This document shows, piece by piece, positions 8,587-18,194 of a stretch of 64,000 nt of DNA. The position numbers and the translations under genes were made by a program. Source of the stretch: Cognatishimia activa (lineage in GTDB: Bacteria; Pseudomonadota; Alphaproteobacteria; Rhodobacterales; Rhodobacteraceae); assembly GCF_026016445.1 (NCBI RefSeq), contig NZ_CP096147.1:966501-1030500 (forward strand). The letters are read 5' to 3'. The notes beneath the pieces are model-generated. The model was not told the DNA's origin. It saw only the letters and a list, made by a program, of their open reading frames with translations, and did not search any database. The stretch's first letter is position 1, and every line of letters starts with the position of its first letter.

Positions 8587-10097
8587 TAATAACCACGCTC
8601 CAAAAGAAGAACTTGTAATGCCGCCTGTCGCGCTGTGTCTTCCAGCCCGATGGCTCTAAATGTTGCCAAAGCGTTTGTTAAGGCGGGCAAATCCCCCGCG
8701 GCACCTTGTTGAAATGACTTCATGGCTAGAAGGATTACTTCACCTAGCTGGCCACGTGCAAGTCGGTTTGACCAAACTTGTGGCACGCCGGCGCCATGAA
8801 AAGCATTTGCAATCGCCAAATCTGTTGGATTGGCTGGCCGACGTGGGGGCTGTCCTTCGGCAACGCCTGCCAGGAAGTCTTTTGTGCCTTGGCGTGCAGC
8901 GGTTTCATAAGACGGGGACAGCAGGCGGATTTCACGCGCCAAAGTGCCAGCCACTGACTTGGCTGGAACGTCTTTCAATGCATCGCTGTAGTATTGTGCA
9001 AAAACCACTTCAAGCCGCGCATCTTTCATTGCCGTCCAAGCCGAAGGGAGCGTGGACGCAATTTTGGCCGTGTCTTCAGATGCGATTGCAGTTTCGAATG
9101 ATTGGATCGCGGCAACCCGATCCCAAATTGTGCCGGAAGCAGCGGGCTTTTTGCCAAGATAATGACCAAAGAGTCGATTGGCTGGAAGGGCACCCACACG
9201 CGCGAGGCGCTCGGCAGCTTCTAGTTGTGTCTTCCAGCCGATATTGTCACGCAAATCCGCATGCGCGTAAGCGCGCGGAAGCGAGCGCGTAGGGAAGGAT
9301 TCCCCAATTGATTCCATTAGGCGGAATTGCAGTGGGTCGGGCTCAGTCACCGGGATCAGAAGCGGTTCACCTTCAAAGAGTTCAGGATCCAAGAAGCGCA
9401 CTAGCAACTGATCTTCTGCCTCGCTCACGAGGTTAAGCAGGTTTGCCGAGTTCAATGTGATGACCGCATCATCCCAATCGCCATTGCGGGCCTGACAGAA
9501 GACACGCGCCGCATAGTTCGGAGCCAGCCGGGCTGAGGCGCGCAGCATATCGCAGGCGCGCTGTTCCTGTCCGATCAACAGCGACACATCAAACCAGCGC
9601 TGAAACAGATCCGCGCGATCAGGATTGGCGCGTTCAATCAACGCATAAGCCTGCTCAATCGCGCCCAGCGCCATCAGTTTGTCGATCCGCGCCAAAAGCA
9701 GTTTATCGTTTCCCTGGGCATCCTTTGGAGGGTTCGCTTCTGCGAGCAGAAGCGTATACATCAACGCTTGGATCGCAGGCAGGCTTTCTTCCGGCATGTC
9801 CGTGACCAGGTCAGCCAAGTCCATAGATCGGCTGTTTTCCCAAAGAGAATTTGGCAGGCCCGTGACCTTGCCTGGCAACAGCCCAACAGCGTCGCGCCCA
9901 CTGCTGCCCAGTTGTGAAACGCTGACATCAGGTGTGCCACCTTCGTTGGCCACAGGAGGCTCCTGGGCAATGTCGATGGTGACCGTCGGTGTCTGGGTCA
10001 GCCAGTTGATGGCAGACAAAGGCTCCGCATCCTGCGCCACTGCAGGAGCTGTGGTACAGGTCAATACGAATAGGACTGCGGTGAGCCTATTGGACAT
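8586..10097 (-). CDS. Exported protein of unknown function upstream of xerD
   Basis: This 503-aa protein has an N-terminal signal peptide (MSNRLTAVLFVLTCTTAPAVAQ, cleavage expected after AVA-Q near residue 20). The mature part is alpha-helical and Ala/Leu-rich, with repeated helical hairpins resembling TPR/SEL1-like solenoids (for example IDKLMALGAIEQAYALIERAN). I do not recognise a named domain. It is probably periplasmic or surface-exposed. The ATG at 10097 lies inside the end of the upstream 49-aa ORF, giving an 11-base overlap, and its stop overlaps the xerD start as TAATG, so translation is probably coupled along the unit. A longer open frame reaches 10202, but the signal peptide fixes the start at 10097. 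Confidence 0.75.
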   Translation of the reverse strand: MSNRLTAVLFVLTCTTAPAVAQDAEPLSAINWLTQTPTVTIDIAQEPPVANEGGTPDVSVSQLGSSGRDAVGLLPGKVTGLPNSLWENSRSMDLADLVTDMPEESLPAIQALMYTLLLAEANPPKDAQGNDKLLLARIDKLMALGAIEQAYALIERANPDRADLFQRWFDVSLLIGQEQRACDMLRASARLAPNYAARVFCQARNGDWDDAVITLNSANLLNLVSEAEDQLLVRFLDPELFEGEPLLIPVTEPDPLQFRLMESIGESFPTRSLPRAYAHADLRDNIGWKTQLEAAERLARVGALPANRLFGHYLGKKPAASGTIWDRVAAIQSFETAIASEDTAKIASTLPSAWTAMKDARLEVVFAQYYSDALKDVPAKSVAGTLAREIRLLSPSYETAARQGTKDFLAGVAEGQPPRRPANPTDLAIANAFHGAGVPQVWSNRLARGQLGEVILLAMKSFQQGAAGDLPALTNALATFRAIGLEDTARQAALQVLLLERGY

Positions 10098-10236
10098 CCA
10101 GCGGTACCGACTCGCGAATCTCTGTTTGTGGAGCAGAAAAATCCGCACCAAAAATTGGCCCCAAATACGCGAAGCCCACAAGGCCAATGGCCAAGAGTAC
10201 AATAAGGAAAAACAGTGCTCTGATGAGCTTGCCCAT
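10087..10236 (-). CDS. 49-aa predicted single-pass membrane protein
   Basis: A short open frame begins MGKLIRALFFLIVLLA, continues with a Gly/Ala-rich hydrophobic helix (about residues 5-30), and ends in a polar tail rich in Glu, Thr and Val. It is predicted to be a single-pass inner-membrane protein or an uncleaved signal anchor. Its stop at 10087-10089 lies within the first codons of the following signal-peptide protein (11-base overlap), as expected for a coupled operon gene. It is too short for standard ORF cut-offs. Function unknown. Confidence 0.6.
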   Translation of the reverse strand: MGKLIRALFFLIVLLAIGLVGFAYLGPIFGADFSAPQTEIRESVPLDVQ

Positions 10237-10370
10237 ATGCTTCCCCAGTTTTTGCCTGTCGTTTTCTACTTTATAACTGGCCTTTTCGTTAATATCACGT
10301 CATTCAATGCCAAATGGCGGATTTTGGCCGGAAAATCGGCCCGACGCCCCGAATACTTGGGCAGTTGGAT

Positions 10371-10907
10371 ATGAAACTTAAGAAAACAGTCGTCATGGTA
10401 GGGATGATGGGCGCCGGCAAAACTGCCGTTGGTCGTGCTCTTGCCGCGAAAATTGGGGCTCCGTTTCTGGATTCTGATGCGGAAATCGTGAAAGCCGCCA
10501 ATATGTCGATCGCTGAAATCTTTGAGCGTGATGGTGAGGCTTTCTTCCGCACCAAAGAAACTCAAGTCATCGATCGGCTGCTGGATGAGGAACGGGGCAT
10601 TCTTTCCACCGGCGGCGGGGCGTTTCTTGCAGCTGGAAATCGCGCATTGATTGCTGAAAAGGGTGTTGCGGTTTGGCTGGACGCTGATCTGGAACTGCTT
10701 TGGCAACGCGTGAAACATAAAGATACGCGCCCCTTGTTGCGCACGTCCAACCCGCGTCAAACCTTGGGCGACATCTATGACGCGCGCGTTCCGGTCTATT
10801 CAAAAGCCGAGCTGTCGGTGAAAGCGGATGCAAAATACTCAATCGAAGACATGGCGGATCGCGTCCTTGAGGCGCTTTTGACCCGTCCTGACGTGCTGGA
10901 GGCTTAA
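10371..10907 (+). CDS. aroK: Shikimate kinase
   Basis: Shikimate kinase (178 aa) phosphorylates shikimate to shikimate 3-phosphate with ATP, the fifth step of the shikimate pathway. The Walker A motif GMMGAGKT lies at residues 11-18. The shikimate-binding DSD is in PFLDSDAEIV, and STGGGAFL is the Gly-rich Walker B-like loop. The lid Arg region is KHKDTRPLL. The ATG at 10371 gives the usual family N-terminus, although its ribosome-binding site is weak and an in-frame start lies at 10314. The stop is three bases before aroB, so the two form an operon. The gene is divergent from the xerD unit. Confidence 0.95.
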   Translation: MKLKKTVVMVGMMGAGKTAVGRALAAKIGAPFLDSDAEIVKAANMSIAEIFERDGEAFFRTKETQVIDRLLDEERGILSTGGGAFLAAGNRALIAEKGVAVWLDADLELLWQRVKHKDTRPLLRTSNPRQTLGDIYDARVPVYSKAELSVKADAKYSIEDMADRVLEALLTRPDVLEA

Positions 10908-10910
10908 GGC

Positions 10911-12017
10911 ATGGAAACCGTTCATGTTGGCTTGGGCGATCGTGCCTATGATATTCACATTGGTCAGGCGCTGCTCGCGCGTGCCGGAGAGCTGATCAGG
11001 CAGATTTCAGATCGCAAGCGCATGATGATCGTGACCGAGGCAAACGTCGCGAAATTGCATTTGCAGGCGTTGCAAGATGGTCTGGCGGCGGAAGGCATTG
11101 AAAGCGATGCTTTGATCCTGCCTGCAGGTGAAGGTACCAAAAGCTGGCCCTATTATGAGCAAACCGTTGAATGGTTGCTGGCCCAAAAGGTCGAGCGCAA
11201 GGACTTTGTGATCGCCTTGGGTGGCGGCGTGATCGGTGATCTCACAGGTTTTGCTGCGGCCACCATGCGCCGCGGTGTTGGTTTCGTGCAAATCCCAACC
11301 TCACTGTTGGCGCAGGTTGATAGCTCTGTCGGCGGCAAAACGGGTATCAACGCGCCACAGGGTAAAAACCTGATCGGCGCTTTTCATCAGCCTTCCCTCG
11401 TACTCGCTGACGTCGATGTTCTGGGTACCATGACATCGCGTGATTTCCTGTCTGGCTATGGTGAGGTTGTGAAATATGGTCTGCTTGGGGATGCAAACTT
11501 CTTTGAGTGGCTTGAGGTCAACGGCCCCAAGCTTGCTGCCGGCGACATAGATGCGCGCATTGCAGCAGTGAAACGTTCCTGTGAGATGAAAGCCGATATC
11601 GTTGAGCGGGACGAGACAGAGCAGGGGGATCGCGCTTTGTTGAACCTCGGCCATACGTTCTGCCACGCGCTGGAAGCCGCCACTGGCTACGGAGATCGAT
11701 TGCTGCACGGAGAAGGCGTGGCCATTGGCTGTGCTCTGGCGTTTGAGCTTTCTTCTCGACTAGGCCTCTGCAGTCAGGAAGACCCTAGCCGGGTGCGTGC
11801 GCATCTCAAGGCAATGGGTATGAAGGTTGATCTTGCTGACATCGATGGTGATTTGCCATCTGCGGAACAGCTGGTGGATTTGATGGGGCAGGATAAAAAA
11901 GTCGTGGACGGACAGCTGCGCTTTATTCTCGCGCGTGGCATCGGCAATGCCTTTGTGACAGCTGATGTGCCGCGTGAAGCGGTTTTGACTGTACTTAAGG
12001 ACGGTCTTCCTCAATAG
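10911..12017 (+). CDS. aroB: 3-dehydroquinate synthase
   Basis: The 368-aa enzyme converts DAHP to 3-dehydroquinate, the second shikimate-pathway step, using NAD and a divalent metal. Visible family features are the NAD-binding GGGVIGDLTGFAAATMRRG, the QIPTSLLAQVDSSVGGKTG segment, and metal ligands in EVVKYG and in HTFCHALEAATGYGDRLLHGE. Length is typical. It follows aroK directly and shares its transcript. A palindromic hairpin lies shortly after the stop. Confidence 0.97.
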   Translation: METVHVGLGDRAYDIHIGQALLARAGELIRQISDRKRMMIVTEANVAKLHLQALQDGLAAEGIESDALILPAGEGTKSWPYYEQTVEWLLAQKVERKDFVIALGGGVIGDLTGFAAATMRRGVGFVQIPTSLLAQVDSSVGGKTGINAPQGKNLIGAFHQPSLVLADVDVLGTMTSRDFLSGYGEVVKYGLLGDANFFEWLEVNGPKLAAGDIDARIAAVKRSCEMKADIVERDETEQGDRALLNLGHTFCHALEAATGYGDRLLHGEGVAIGCALAFELSSRLGLCSQEDPSRVRAHLKAMGMKVDLADIDGDLPSAEQLVDLMGQDKKVVDGQLRFILARGIGNAFVTADVPREAVLTVLKDGLPQ

Positions 12018-12033
12018 ATTTTGAAAGCGTCGT

Positions 12034-12066
12034 GCATCGGTGACAAATCGTCGTTTACACCGATGC
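12034..12066 (+). terminator. Palindromic hairpin after aroB
   Basis: A perfect 9-bp inverted repeat, GCATCGGTG (12034-12042) and CACCGATGC (12058-12066), encloses a partly self-complementary 15-base loop. No T-run follows, so it may be a weak or Rho-assisted terminator of aroKB or an operator for the following transporter gene. Confidence 0.4.
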
Positions 12067-12117
12067 TCGCAGGCTGATCATCTGGCGTTATAAACCCGTA
12101 ACGTTTGAGGAGTTCGC

Positions 12118-13035
12118 GTGAATACAGAGGCCCTCTCTCAAAACATTTGGCGTGGCGTGATCCTAATCATCGCCACCGCTTTGCTGATTTCTTTGCAGGA
12201 CGTCACCTTCAAGCTGTTCAGCGGAAATATGTCACTGTGGCAGGTGTTTGCGCTGCGCGGAATCCTCGCATTGCCGCTTCTGATGTTCCTAGCGCGCACT
12301 CGCGGACAGTTGCTGCGTGTTTTGACAGAGGCCTATTCAGGATGGGCGTTGGTGCGCACGCTCTGCATGACTTGCGCCTTTGTGTCTTACTATGCCGCTC
12401 TTCCATTTATCAGCCTGTCAACGGCCGGGGCGGGTATTTACCTTGCACCAATTTTTGTCGCGGTCCTGTCAGCCTTTGTCATCGGTGAACGTGTGCATCG
12501 CTGGGGTTGGCTTGGCGTCGTCCTGGGTTTTGTAGGGGTGATCGTCCTATTACGCCCGGGCTCAGACGCCTTCACGTCATTTGCTTTAATCCCGGTTGCG
12601 AGCGCGGTGTTTTACGCTTTGGCGATCATCGTCACCCGGACGCGCTGCGAAGGGGTCTCTGCGGAAGCCCTTGCGCTTTCATTCAACGCATCTCTAATGA
12701 TGGCTGGGTTTTTGGGAAGTATCATCCTGCTTGTCTGGGCGCCGACTGGCGGTATCTTTGAAGAATTCCCTTTCCTTTTTGGATCCTGGTCTTCAGTCGA
12801 ACTCTCTGACTGGGCGGTCTTGCTGGGGCTGGCGGGGTTTGCTGCCATGATTGGCGTCATGTTGGCGAAAGCCTATCAAAGCGCACCACCGGCCACGATT
12901 GCCACGTTCGAATACAGCTACATCGTCTTTGTCGCGATCTGGGACATTGTCTTTTTTGGCGTGGCTCCGACAGCGATGTCAGTCGCGGGCATTGCGATGA
13001 TCATCGGGGCAGGGGTTCTGGTGATGCGACGCTAG
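12118..13035 (+). CDS. DMT-superfamily (EamA) transporter
   Basis: This 305-aa inner-membrane protein has ten predicted hydrophobic helices in two EamA repeats, as in the drug/metabolite transporter superfamily. The segment FALRGILALPLL resembles the conserved R-G-x2 region of these exporters. The GTG start at 12118 follows a good GAGG ribosome-binding site (GAGGAGTTCGC). The substrate cannot be inferred. A second DMT protein lies at 49759. The gene follows the hairpin after aroB and is probably separately expressed. Confidence 0.85.
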   Translation: MNTEALSQNIWRGVILIIATALLISLQDVTFKLFSGNMSLWQVFALRGILALPLLMFLARTRGQLLRVLTEAYSGWALVRTLCMTCAFVSYYAALPFISLSTAGAGIYLAPIFVAVLSAFVIGERVHRWGWLGVVLGFVGVIVLLRPGSDAFTSFALIPVASAVFYALAIIVTRTRCEGVSAEALALSFNASLMMAGFLGSIILLVWAPTGGIFEEFPFLFGSWSSVELSDWAVLLGLAGFAAMIGVMLAKAYQSAPPATIATFEYSYIVFVAIWDIVFFGVAPTAMSVAGIAMIIGAGVLVMRR

Positions 13036-13059
13036 GGTATGCTGGTTCTTCGGCCCTAT

Positions 13060-13578
13060 TCAATCACTCTGCTTGGGCAGATTGGACAGAAGTTCTGAGA
13101 CATCCTGATCAGTGATCAGATGGAGCGCTGTTTTCTGAGCTTTCGCCAGTTCATAGAATTTCTGGCATCCGTGGCGGGCTGATTTGCGCGTGTCCCATAT
13201 CCATTTCATGAATTCAAAACTGAATTGCTCTGGGCAGCCTTCGGGCAAGTCTGGTCGGGTCTTCCCATAGTCGGACATCGTGCGCCAGATCACGCGGCGA
13301 AACCGTTTGCCAAGTGGAACATCGAGCCAGATCAATGTGTCACAGCGCGTGAGGCGATCAGGCCAAGTGGTCGAATGGCCGCCTTCAAATATCCACGCGT
13401 CTTTGGCATGGACCTCCAGACATAGTCGGGTCTTTTCTTCTAGCGAGCGTTCCTGCCAGCCGGACATCCAATGTATCATGTCGATATGATAGACAGGTAG
13501 GCCGGTTCGCTCGCCCAGCGCACGGGCGAGGGTTGACTTGCCAGATCCCGGTTGTCCGATGATCATTACGCGCTTCAT
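13060..13578 (-). CDS. P-loop kinase-like protein (FlaR/adenylate kinase-like)
   Basis: This 172-aa cytoplasmic P-loop NTPase has Walker A GQPGSGKST at residues 8-16 and an adenylate-kinase-like layout: HIDMIHW, then WIFEGGHSTTWPDRLTRCDTLIWLDVPL, then Arg-rich lid residues (KRFRRVIWRT). Such genes are often annotated as DNA topology modulation protein FlaR or AAA ATPase, but a kinase on a small substrate is equally plausible and nothing here decides it. It lies downstream of ssb on the same strand, separated by the ssb terminator, and is convergent with the DMT gene. Confidence 0.75.
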   Translation of the reverse strand: MKRVMIIGQPGSGKSTLARALGERTGLPVYHIDMIHWMSGWQERSLEEKTRLCLEVHAKDAWIFEGGHSTTWPDRLTRCDTLIWLDVPLGKRFRRVIWRTMSDYGKTRPDLPEGCPEQFSFEFMKWIWDTRKSARHGCQKFYELAKAQKTALHLITDQDVSELLSNLPKQSD

Positions 13579-13601
13579 GAAACAAACTACAGCTTGAAAA
13601 G

Positions 13602-13626
13602 AAAACCCCGCCGAAGCGGAGTTTGT
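13602..13626 (-). terminator. Rho-independent terminator of ssb
   Basis: Read on the minus strand, the stem AACTCCGC / GCGGGGTT with loop TTCG is followed by TTTTC. It lies about 20 bases after the ssb stop and before the P-loop gene. Confidence 0.75.
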
Positions 13627-13643
13627 TGAATAATTTTAGTGTC

Positions 13644-14165
13644 TTAGAACGGGATTTCGTCGTCCAGATCGCGGCTGCCACCGCCGCCACCTTGCTGGCC
13701 GCCGCCGCCAAAGCCACCGCCTTGGCCACCACCGCTGTCATAACCACCGCCATAGCCGCCACCTTGGCCGCCGCCAGCGCCACCACCGTAGCCGCCGCCA
13801 CCGCCGCCTTCACCGCGGCCGTCAAGCATTGTCAGCGTAGAGCCAAAGCCCTGCAGCACAACTTCGGTACTGTAACGATCCTGGCCGGATTGGTCCTGCC
13901 ATTTGCGGGTTTGCAGCTGGCCTTCGATGTAAACTTTGGAGCCTTTGCGCAGATATTGCTCGCAAACACGCACCAGCCCTTCGCTAAATACAGCAACCGA
14001 ATGCCATTCCGTTTTTTCGCGGCGTTCGCCGGTGTTGCGGTCTTTCCATGTCTCGGATGTCGCAATACGCAGGTTGCAGACTTTGCCGCCGTTTTGGAAG
14101 CTGCGCACCTCTGGGTCGCGCCCCAAATTGCCAATCAACATGACTTTGTTCAATGATCCGGCCAT
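13644..14165 (-). CDS. ssb: Single-stranded DNA-binding protein
   Basis: This 173-aa SSB has an N-terminal OB fold (1-110; [17 protein letters not shown] and [11 protein letters not shown] are diagnostic). A Gly-rich linker of about 50 residues with GGG and GGY repeats follows, then the acidic interaction tip DLDDEIPF at the extreme C-terminus. The tip recruits replication and repair partners. The linker codons give a low-complexity GCC/GCCACC repeat at 13680-13815 that is coding and not an array. No LexA-type site was found upstream. It lies divergent from the lytic transglycosylase. Confidence 0.96.
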   Translation of the reverse strand: MAGSLNKVMLIGNLGRDPEVRSFQNGGKVCNLRIATSETWKDRNTGERREKTEWHSVAVFSEGLVRVCEQYLRKGSKVYIEGQLQTRKWQDQSGQDRYSTEVVLQGFGSTLTMLDGRGEGGGGGGYGGGAGGGQGGGYGGGYDSGGGQGGGFGGGGQQGGGGGSRDLDDEIPF

Positions 14166-14322
14166 CGACCTACCCCCTGAATCAGATATTCATTTCGGGC
14201 CAACATACACCACCCTGAGGGCGGGAAGGGAAGCGATAATTTGCCCGCTGCCACAACCCAGAAAACCCGCAAGCCTTTAAAACTTTCTGAACATTGTTAT
14301 ATTTCGCCGGAACGAACGTGGG

Positions 14323-14919
14323 ATGAGGGCAATGAATAAGTTAATCGCAGCCGTGACGGCTGGTCTTATCGCGCTTCCTGCGGGAGGCTTTGCTGGCGAA
14401 ATCATTGGCAGCAAATCACGCACAAAACTTTTCAAAAGCCAGACCAGTATCCTCGATACCCGTGCAAAGGAGCAATACAACAGCGCTGTTCGCCTAGAGC
14501 CACAGCGCGTGATCACTCCGACGAAATGGGGCGATGGCCAATACAAAGGCAAGTATCGCGGTCCATACCTTGATATGGCGCGCAATGCGGCTGTGAAATA
14601 CGGGGTGCCGGTTGATCTATTCCTAAAGCTTGTTCAGCAGGAAAGCGGCTGGAACGCCTCCGCGCGGTCTCACAAAGGTGCGATGGGGCTGGCGCAGCTT
14701 ATGCCTGGAACCGCCCGGTATTTGGGAGTGAACCCAAATGTGCCACAGGAAAATCTGGAAGGTGGCGCGAAATATCTGGCTGAACAGTATCGTGAGTTCC
14801 GGTCTTGGCGTTTGGCCTTGGCGGCTTATAATGCAGGGCCAGAGGCTGTGAAGAAATACGGCGGCGTGCCGCCCTACAAAGAAACCCAGAACTACGTTCG
14901 CATTATCTGGGGAAGCTGA
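14323..14919 (+). CDS. Lytic transglycosylase, SLT domain
   Basis: This 198-aa exported enzyme has a short N-terminal signal peptide (hydrophobic to GGFAGE, about residue 25), a linker, and a C-terminal SLT domain (about 85-195). The catalytic Glu107 lies in [13 protein letters not shown], followed by [35 protein letters not shown] and the terminal YVRIIWG motif. Enzymes of this family cleave peptidoglycan glycosidic bonds to 1,6-anhydro-muramyl ends in the periplasm. An alternative ATG lies three codons downstream at 14332. The last 17 bases overlap the convergent AraC gene. Confidence 0.9.
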   Translation: MRAMNKLIAAVTAGLIALPAGGFAGEIIGSKSRTKLFKSQTSILDTRAKEQYNSAVRLEPQRVITPTKWGDGQYKGKYRGPYLDMARNAAVKYGVPVDLFLKLVQQESGWNASARSHKGAMGLAQLMPGTARYLGVNPNVPQENLEGGAKYLAEQYREFRSWRLALAAYNAGPEAVKKYGGVPPYKETQNYVRIIWGS

Positions 14920-15715
14920 CCCCAATTTTACTTGCCTTCTGCGCAGCGTCACGCAAACGGCTTGGCGTCATGCCGCAATGCTGCTGAATGAAGCGGGTGA
15001 AATAAGCTGCACTGCCAAATCCCAACTGTTCTGAGATTGCTTTGAAAGATGCATCACTGTTCGCAAGACGCATCCGCGCCTCATGTACTAATGATTGAAC
15101 GAGAATATCGGCCGCTGTGATCCCTGCAGTTTGCTTGCAAACGCGGGTGAGATGCGTGGGTGTCACGCCAAGCAGGTCTGCGAGGTCTGCCATTGACTGG
15201 CCGCTTCCGACATTCCGTGCCGCAAGATCACAGAACCGACGGACGAGTTTTTGGGCGGCTTTGGGTTTCGCCGGGGTTTCCTGATTTTCGATCTGTCGCC
15301 TCAACCAGATGCCCAGCAAAGCAGATTGCGCGGCCAGGGCGTCCTGTAGAAAAGGGCGGTCCTGTTGGATTTCGCGGCGCATGTCTTCTATCAGACCAGT
15401 GAGCTCACTTTGGCTCAATCCGTCCTGAATGCGCAGAAGCTGTTCGGTTTTTGGGAAGGCAAAGGCGAGATCGACGGGCACAGATACTGCCTGTCCTAGG
15501 GTTTGTCGCCCAAATTCGACCGCCCAGAGGTGCGTGGGCGGAATATAAACTGCATTATTGGCACTAAATCCGCGGCGTTGCCCATGCATATGAATGACGC
15601 CTTGGCCTCGCGTCACCCAAAGGAGCAACCCGCCTTGTTGCACATGCACAAGACCTCTGAGCCACGGCTCATTCTGCCCAAACTGGGCCAGTGTCATGAC
15701 ATCGACAGCCTGCAT
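14903..15715 (-). CDS. AraC-family transcriptional regulator
   Basis: This 270-aa regulator has an N-terminal cupin-like sensing domain (about 15-130, with [17 protein letters not shown] and [12 protein letters not shown]) and a C-terminal double helix-turn-helix (about 165-265: [22 protein letters not shown], then [22 protein letters not shown] and a final [11 protein letters not shown]). It is of the small-molecule-sensing AraC type with an unknown ligand. The gene stands alone between a convergent lytic transglycosylase and miaA (same strand, upstream), so its target is not evident. Confidence 0.88.
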   Translation of the reverse strand: MQAVDVMTLAQFGQNEPWLRGLVHVQQGGLLLWVTRGQGVIHMHGQRRGFSANNAVYIPPTHLWAVEFGRQTLGQAVSVPVDLAFAFPKTEQLLRIQDGLSQSELTGLIEDMRREIQQDRPFLQDALAAQSALLGIWLRRQIENQETPAKPKAAQKLVRRFCDLAARNVGSGQSMADLADLLGVTPTHLTRVCKQTAGITAADILVQSLVHEARMRLANSDASFKAISEQLGFGSAAYFTRFIQQHCGMTPSRLRDAAQKASKIGVSFPR

Positions 15716-15814
15716 GGTGACTGTGGTCGCGCTCCCGGTTGCGTTATTTCTGCTAGGTGTTAGCGCTTGATTTGCGGCGAGTCACCATAAAATGTCCGAA
15801 TAGTATCATTCTGA

Positions 15815-16699
15815 TCATTTCGAGACAGGGAGGCTGACCTTCTGCCAGTCCTTCATGCGGGACCGGAACCATGTGCGCTGGCGTTTCGCGTATTGACGGG
15901 TCGAAATAGTCGCCAATTCGCGTGCCTCATCCAATGTGGTTTCGCCCTTGAGATAGGCGATCAATTCAGGCGCACCGATGGCTTTAGAGCTTGGTAATGC
16001 CGGGTCCCAATCTGGTAGATTTGCCTCAGCTTCCTCCAAGGCACCTTGTTCAAGCATCAAATCAAACCGTCGCGCGATACGCTCGTTCAGCCAGTCTTTG
16101 TCGGCATCCATGACGAAGGCCGCGGAATTTTCCAAAGGCAGAATTGGCGGAGGCGTTTGATCCTGCCAGTGCCAGATCGGTTTTCCAGTCGCCGTCATCA
16201 CTTCCCAAGCGCGCTGCACTCGCATAGGGTTTAAAACATCGATGCGGCGTAAAGTTTCTTCGTCAAGTTCATCGCGCAGTGCCTCAAACCCTTCTTGAGC
16301 AACGCGGACATTTGCAGCTTCGCGCAGATCAGCAGGCGTAGCTGGAATGTTAGCCAGACCCTCTGTAAGGGCAGTGAAATAAAGCCCCGTGCCACCTACG
16401 ATGATTGGGCGTTCATCACTTTCGAGGAAGGGGGCAACATCCTTCAGCCAATGCCCAACAGAATACTCTTGTTTACGGCTGATATGGCCATAGAACACGT
16501 GTTTTGCTTGGGCTTCGTCTTCAGCTGGAGGGCGTGCTGAGAGCACACGCCAGTTTTCATACACCTGTAAAGCATCGGCATTCACAATCACGCCGCCCTG
16601 CGCTGCGACAATGTCCAACGCGAGCGCACTTTTGCCGCTGGCGGTTGGTCCCGCGATCAGCACAGGTTGATCTGGTAAAAGGGCGTTTAGGTCGATCAT
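15815..16699 (-). CDS. miaA: tRNA dimethylallyltransferase
   Basis: The 294-aa enzyme transfers the dimethylallyl group of DMAPP to A37 of tRNAs reading codons that start with U. The P-loop [12 protein letters not shown] is near residue 17, DALQVYENW is the family D-x2-Q motif, and [13 protein letters not shown] is the substrate-binding block. The C-terminal helical domain ends [15 protein letters not shown]. It is divergent from pyrH with about 120 bases between. Its substrate DMAPP comes from the isoprenoid pathway, whose dxr gene is missing from its usual place nearby. Confidence 0.96.
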   Translation of the reverse strand: MIDLNALLPDQPVLIAGPTASGKSALALDIVAAQGGVIVNADALQVYENWRVLSARPPAEDEAQAKHVFYGHISRKQEYSVGHWLKDVAPFLESDERPIIVGGTGLYFTALTEGLANIPATPADLREAANVRVAQEGFEALRDELDEETLRRIDVLNPMRVQRAWEVMTATGKPIWHWQDQTPPPILPLENSAAFVMDADKDWLNERIARRFDLMLEQGALEEAEANLPDWDPALPSSKAIGAPELIAYLKGETTLDEARELATISTRQYAKRQRTWFRSRMKDWQKVSLPVSK

Positions 16700-16819
16700 T
16701 CACAATATTCCGCGTTTTTTCGGCCAAGTCGCCCCAAGATGTGACTTCTCGGATTGAACATGTCCGCAAATTCAGACATCTTGCGCGCAATTTACATGCC
16801 AGCGTAGACGGAGTGCAAC

Positions 16820-17554
16820 ATGGCCGATTCATCCCCCGAAACGGACACCAAATATAACCGCGTCATGTTGAAAATATCGGGGGAGGCGCTGATGGGAGAT
16901 CAGGGCTTTGGTCTACACCCGCCGACAGTTCAACGCATCGCACAGGAAATCAAATCCGTGCACGATCTGGGTGTTGAGATTTGTCTGGTGATTGGCGGTG
17001 GGAATATATTCCGCGGTCTTTCTGGTTCTGCACAGGGTATGGAACGCACCACTGCGGACTATATGGGGATGCTGGCAACCGTCATGAACGCGCTTGGTAT
17101 GCAGTCCGCACTAGAAGAAGTCGGTGTCTTCACCCGGGTGATTTCTGCGATCCGTATGGACGAGGTTGCTGAGCCATACATTCGTCGCCGCGCTGTGCGT
17201 CACCTTGAGAAGAAACGGGTTTGTATCTTTGCTGCCGGTACAGGTAACCCCTATTTTACAACCGACACAGCCGCGACTTTGCGCGCGAACGAGATGGCTT
17301 GTGAGGCGATCTTTATGGGGAAAAATGGTGTGGACGGAGTCTACGACAAAGATCCTAAGGAACACGCAGATGCAGTGCGCTATGACGAAGTCAGCTACGA
17401 CGACGTACTGGCCAAACGCCTGAAGGTGATGGATGCCTCTGCAATTGCCTTGGCGCGCGACAATAACCTGCCTCTGATTGTCTTCGGTCTTGATGAACCG
17501 GGCGGCTTCAAAGGTATCCTAGCGGGCGAGGGGACCTATACAAAGGTCCAGTAA
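16820..17554 (+). CDS. pyrH: UMP kinase
   Basis: This 244-aa uridylate kinase of the amino-acid-kinase fold makes UDP from UMP. Signature segments are [46 protein letters not shown] and the C-terminal [19 protein letters not shown]. It opens the plus-strand cluster pyrH-frr-uppS-cdsA, an arrangement shared by many proteobacteria. The next gene is 60 bases away. Confidence 0.97.
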   Translation: MADSSPETDTKYNRVMLKISGEALMGDQGFGLHPPTVQRIAQEIKSVHDLGVEICLVIGGGNIFRGLSGSAQGMERTTADYMGMLATVMNALGMQSALEEVGVFTRVISAIRMDEVAEPYIRRRAVRHLEKKRVCIFAAGTGNPYFTTDTAATLRANEMACEAIFMGKNGVDGVYDKDPKEHADAVRYDEVSYDDVLAKRLKVMDASAIALARDNNLPLIVFGLDEPGGFKGILAGEGTYTKVQ

Positions 17555-17614
17555 CCCCGTTAAGGTAATAAAAACAAACGCGGGTTAAGCCCGACTAAAG
17601 TAGAGCAAAACGCC

Positions 17615-18178
17615 ATGTCCGAAGATTTTGAACTTGATACCGATGACCTGACCCGCCGCATGGAAGGCGCAATGGGCAATCTGAGAACGGAATTTGCATC
17701 CCTGCGAACTGGCCGGGCGTCCGCTTCAATGCTGGAGCCTGTGCAGGTTGAAGCCTACGGCTCCATGACACCCATCAATCAGGTCGGCACCGTGAACGTG
17801 CCAGAGCCACGCATGGTGACAATCAACGTCTGGGATAAAGCGCTGGTTGGCAAAGTTGAAAAAGCCATCCGAGAGTCTGGTCTGGGCATCAACCCACAGC
17901 TCAACGGCACAATCATCATGCTGCCGATTCCTGAGCTGAACGAAGAGCGTCGCCGCGAACTCGGCAAAGTCGCGGGTCAATACGCGGAAAGCGCGCGGGT
18001 TTCGATCCGCAACGTGCGTCGCGATGGCATGGACCAGATCAAGAAAGCAAAAAACGACGGCATGTCTGAAGATGACCAGAAACTCTGGGAATCCGAGATG
18101 CAGGAAATGACCGACGACTACATCAAGAAAGTTGATGAGGCGCTGGAAGTGAAACAAGCTGAGATCATGCAGGTCTGA
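17615..18178 (+). CDS. frr: Ribosome recycling factor
   Basis: RRF (187 aa) with EF-G dissociates post-termination ribosomes. Landmarks are the N-terminal helix with [14 protein letters not shown], the beta domain ([19 protein letters not shown]) and the C-terminal helices with [19 protein letters not shown]. Length matches the family. It lies between pyrH and uppS, 16 bases before the latter. Confidence 0.97.
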   Translation: MSEDFELDTDDLTRRMEGAMGNLRTEFASLRTGRASASMLEPVQVEAYGSMTPINQVGTVNVPEPRMVTINVWDKALVGKVEKAIRESGLGINPQLNGTIIMLPIPELNEERRRELGKVAGQYAESARVSIRNVRRDGMDQIKKAKNDGMSEDDQKLWESEMQEMTDDYIKKVDEALEVKQAEIMQV

Positions 18179-18194
18179 GGCAAAGGGTACGAGT

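Noticed and set aside
13680-13815. Short GCC-rich repeats resembling an array
   Set aside because: They encode the Gly-rich linker of SSB and have no spacers, so this is not a CRISPR array or a non-coding repeat.
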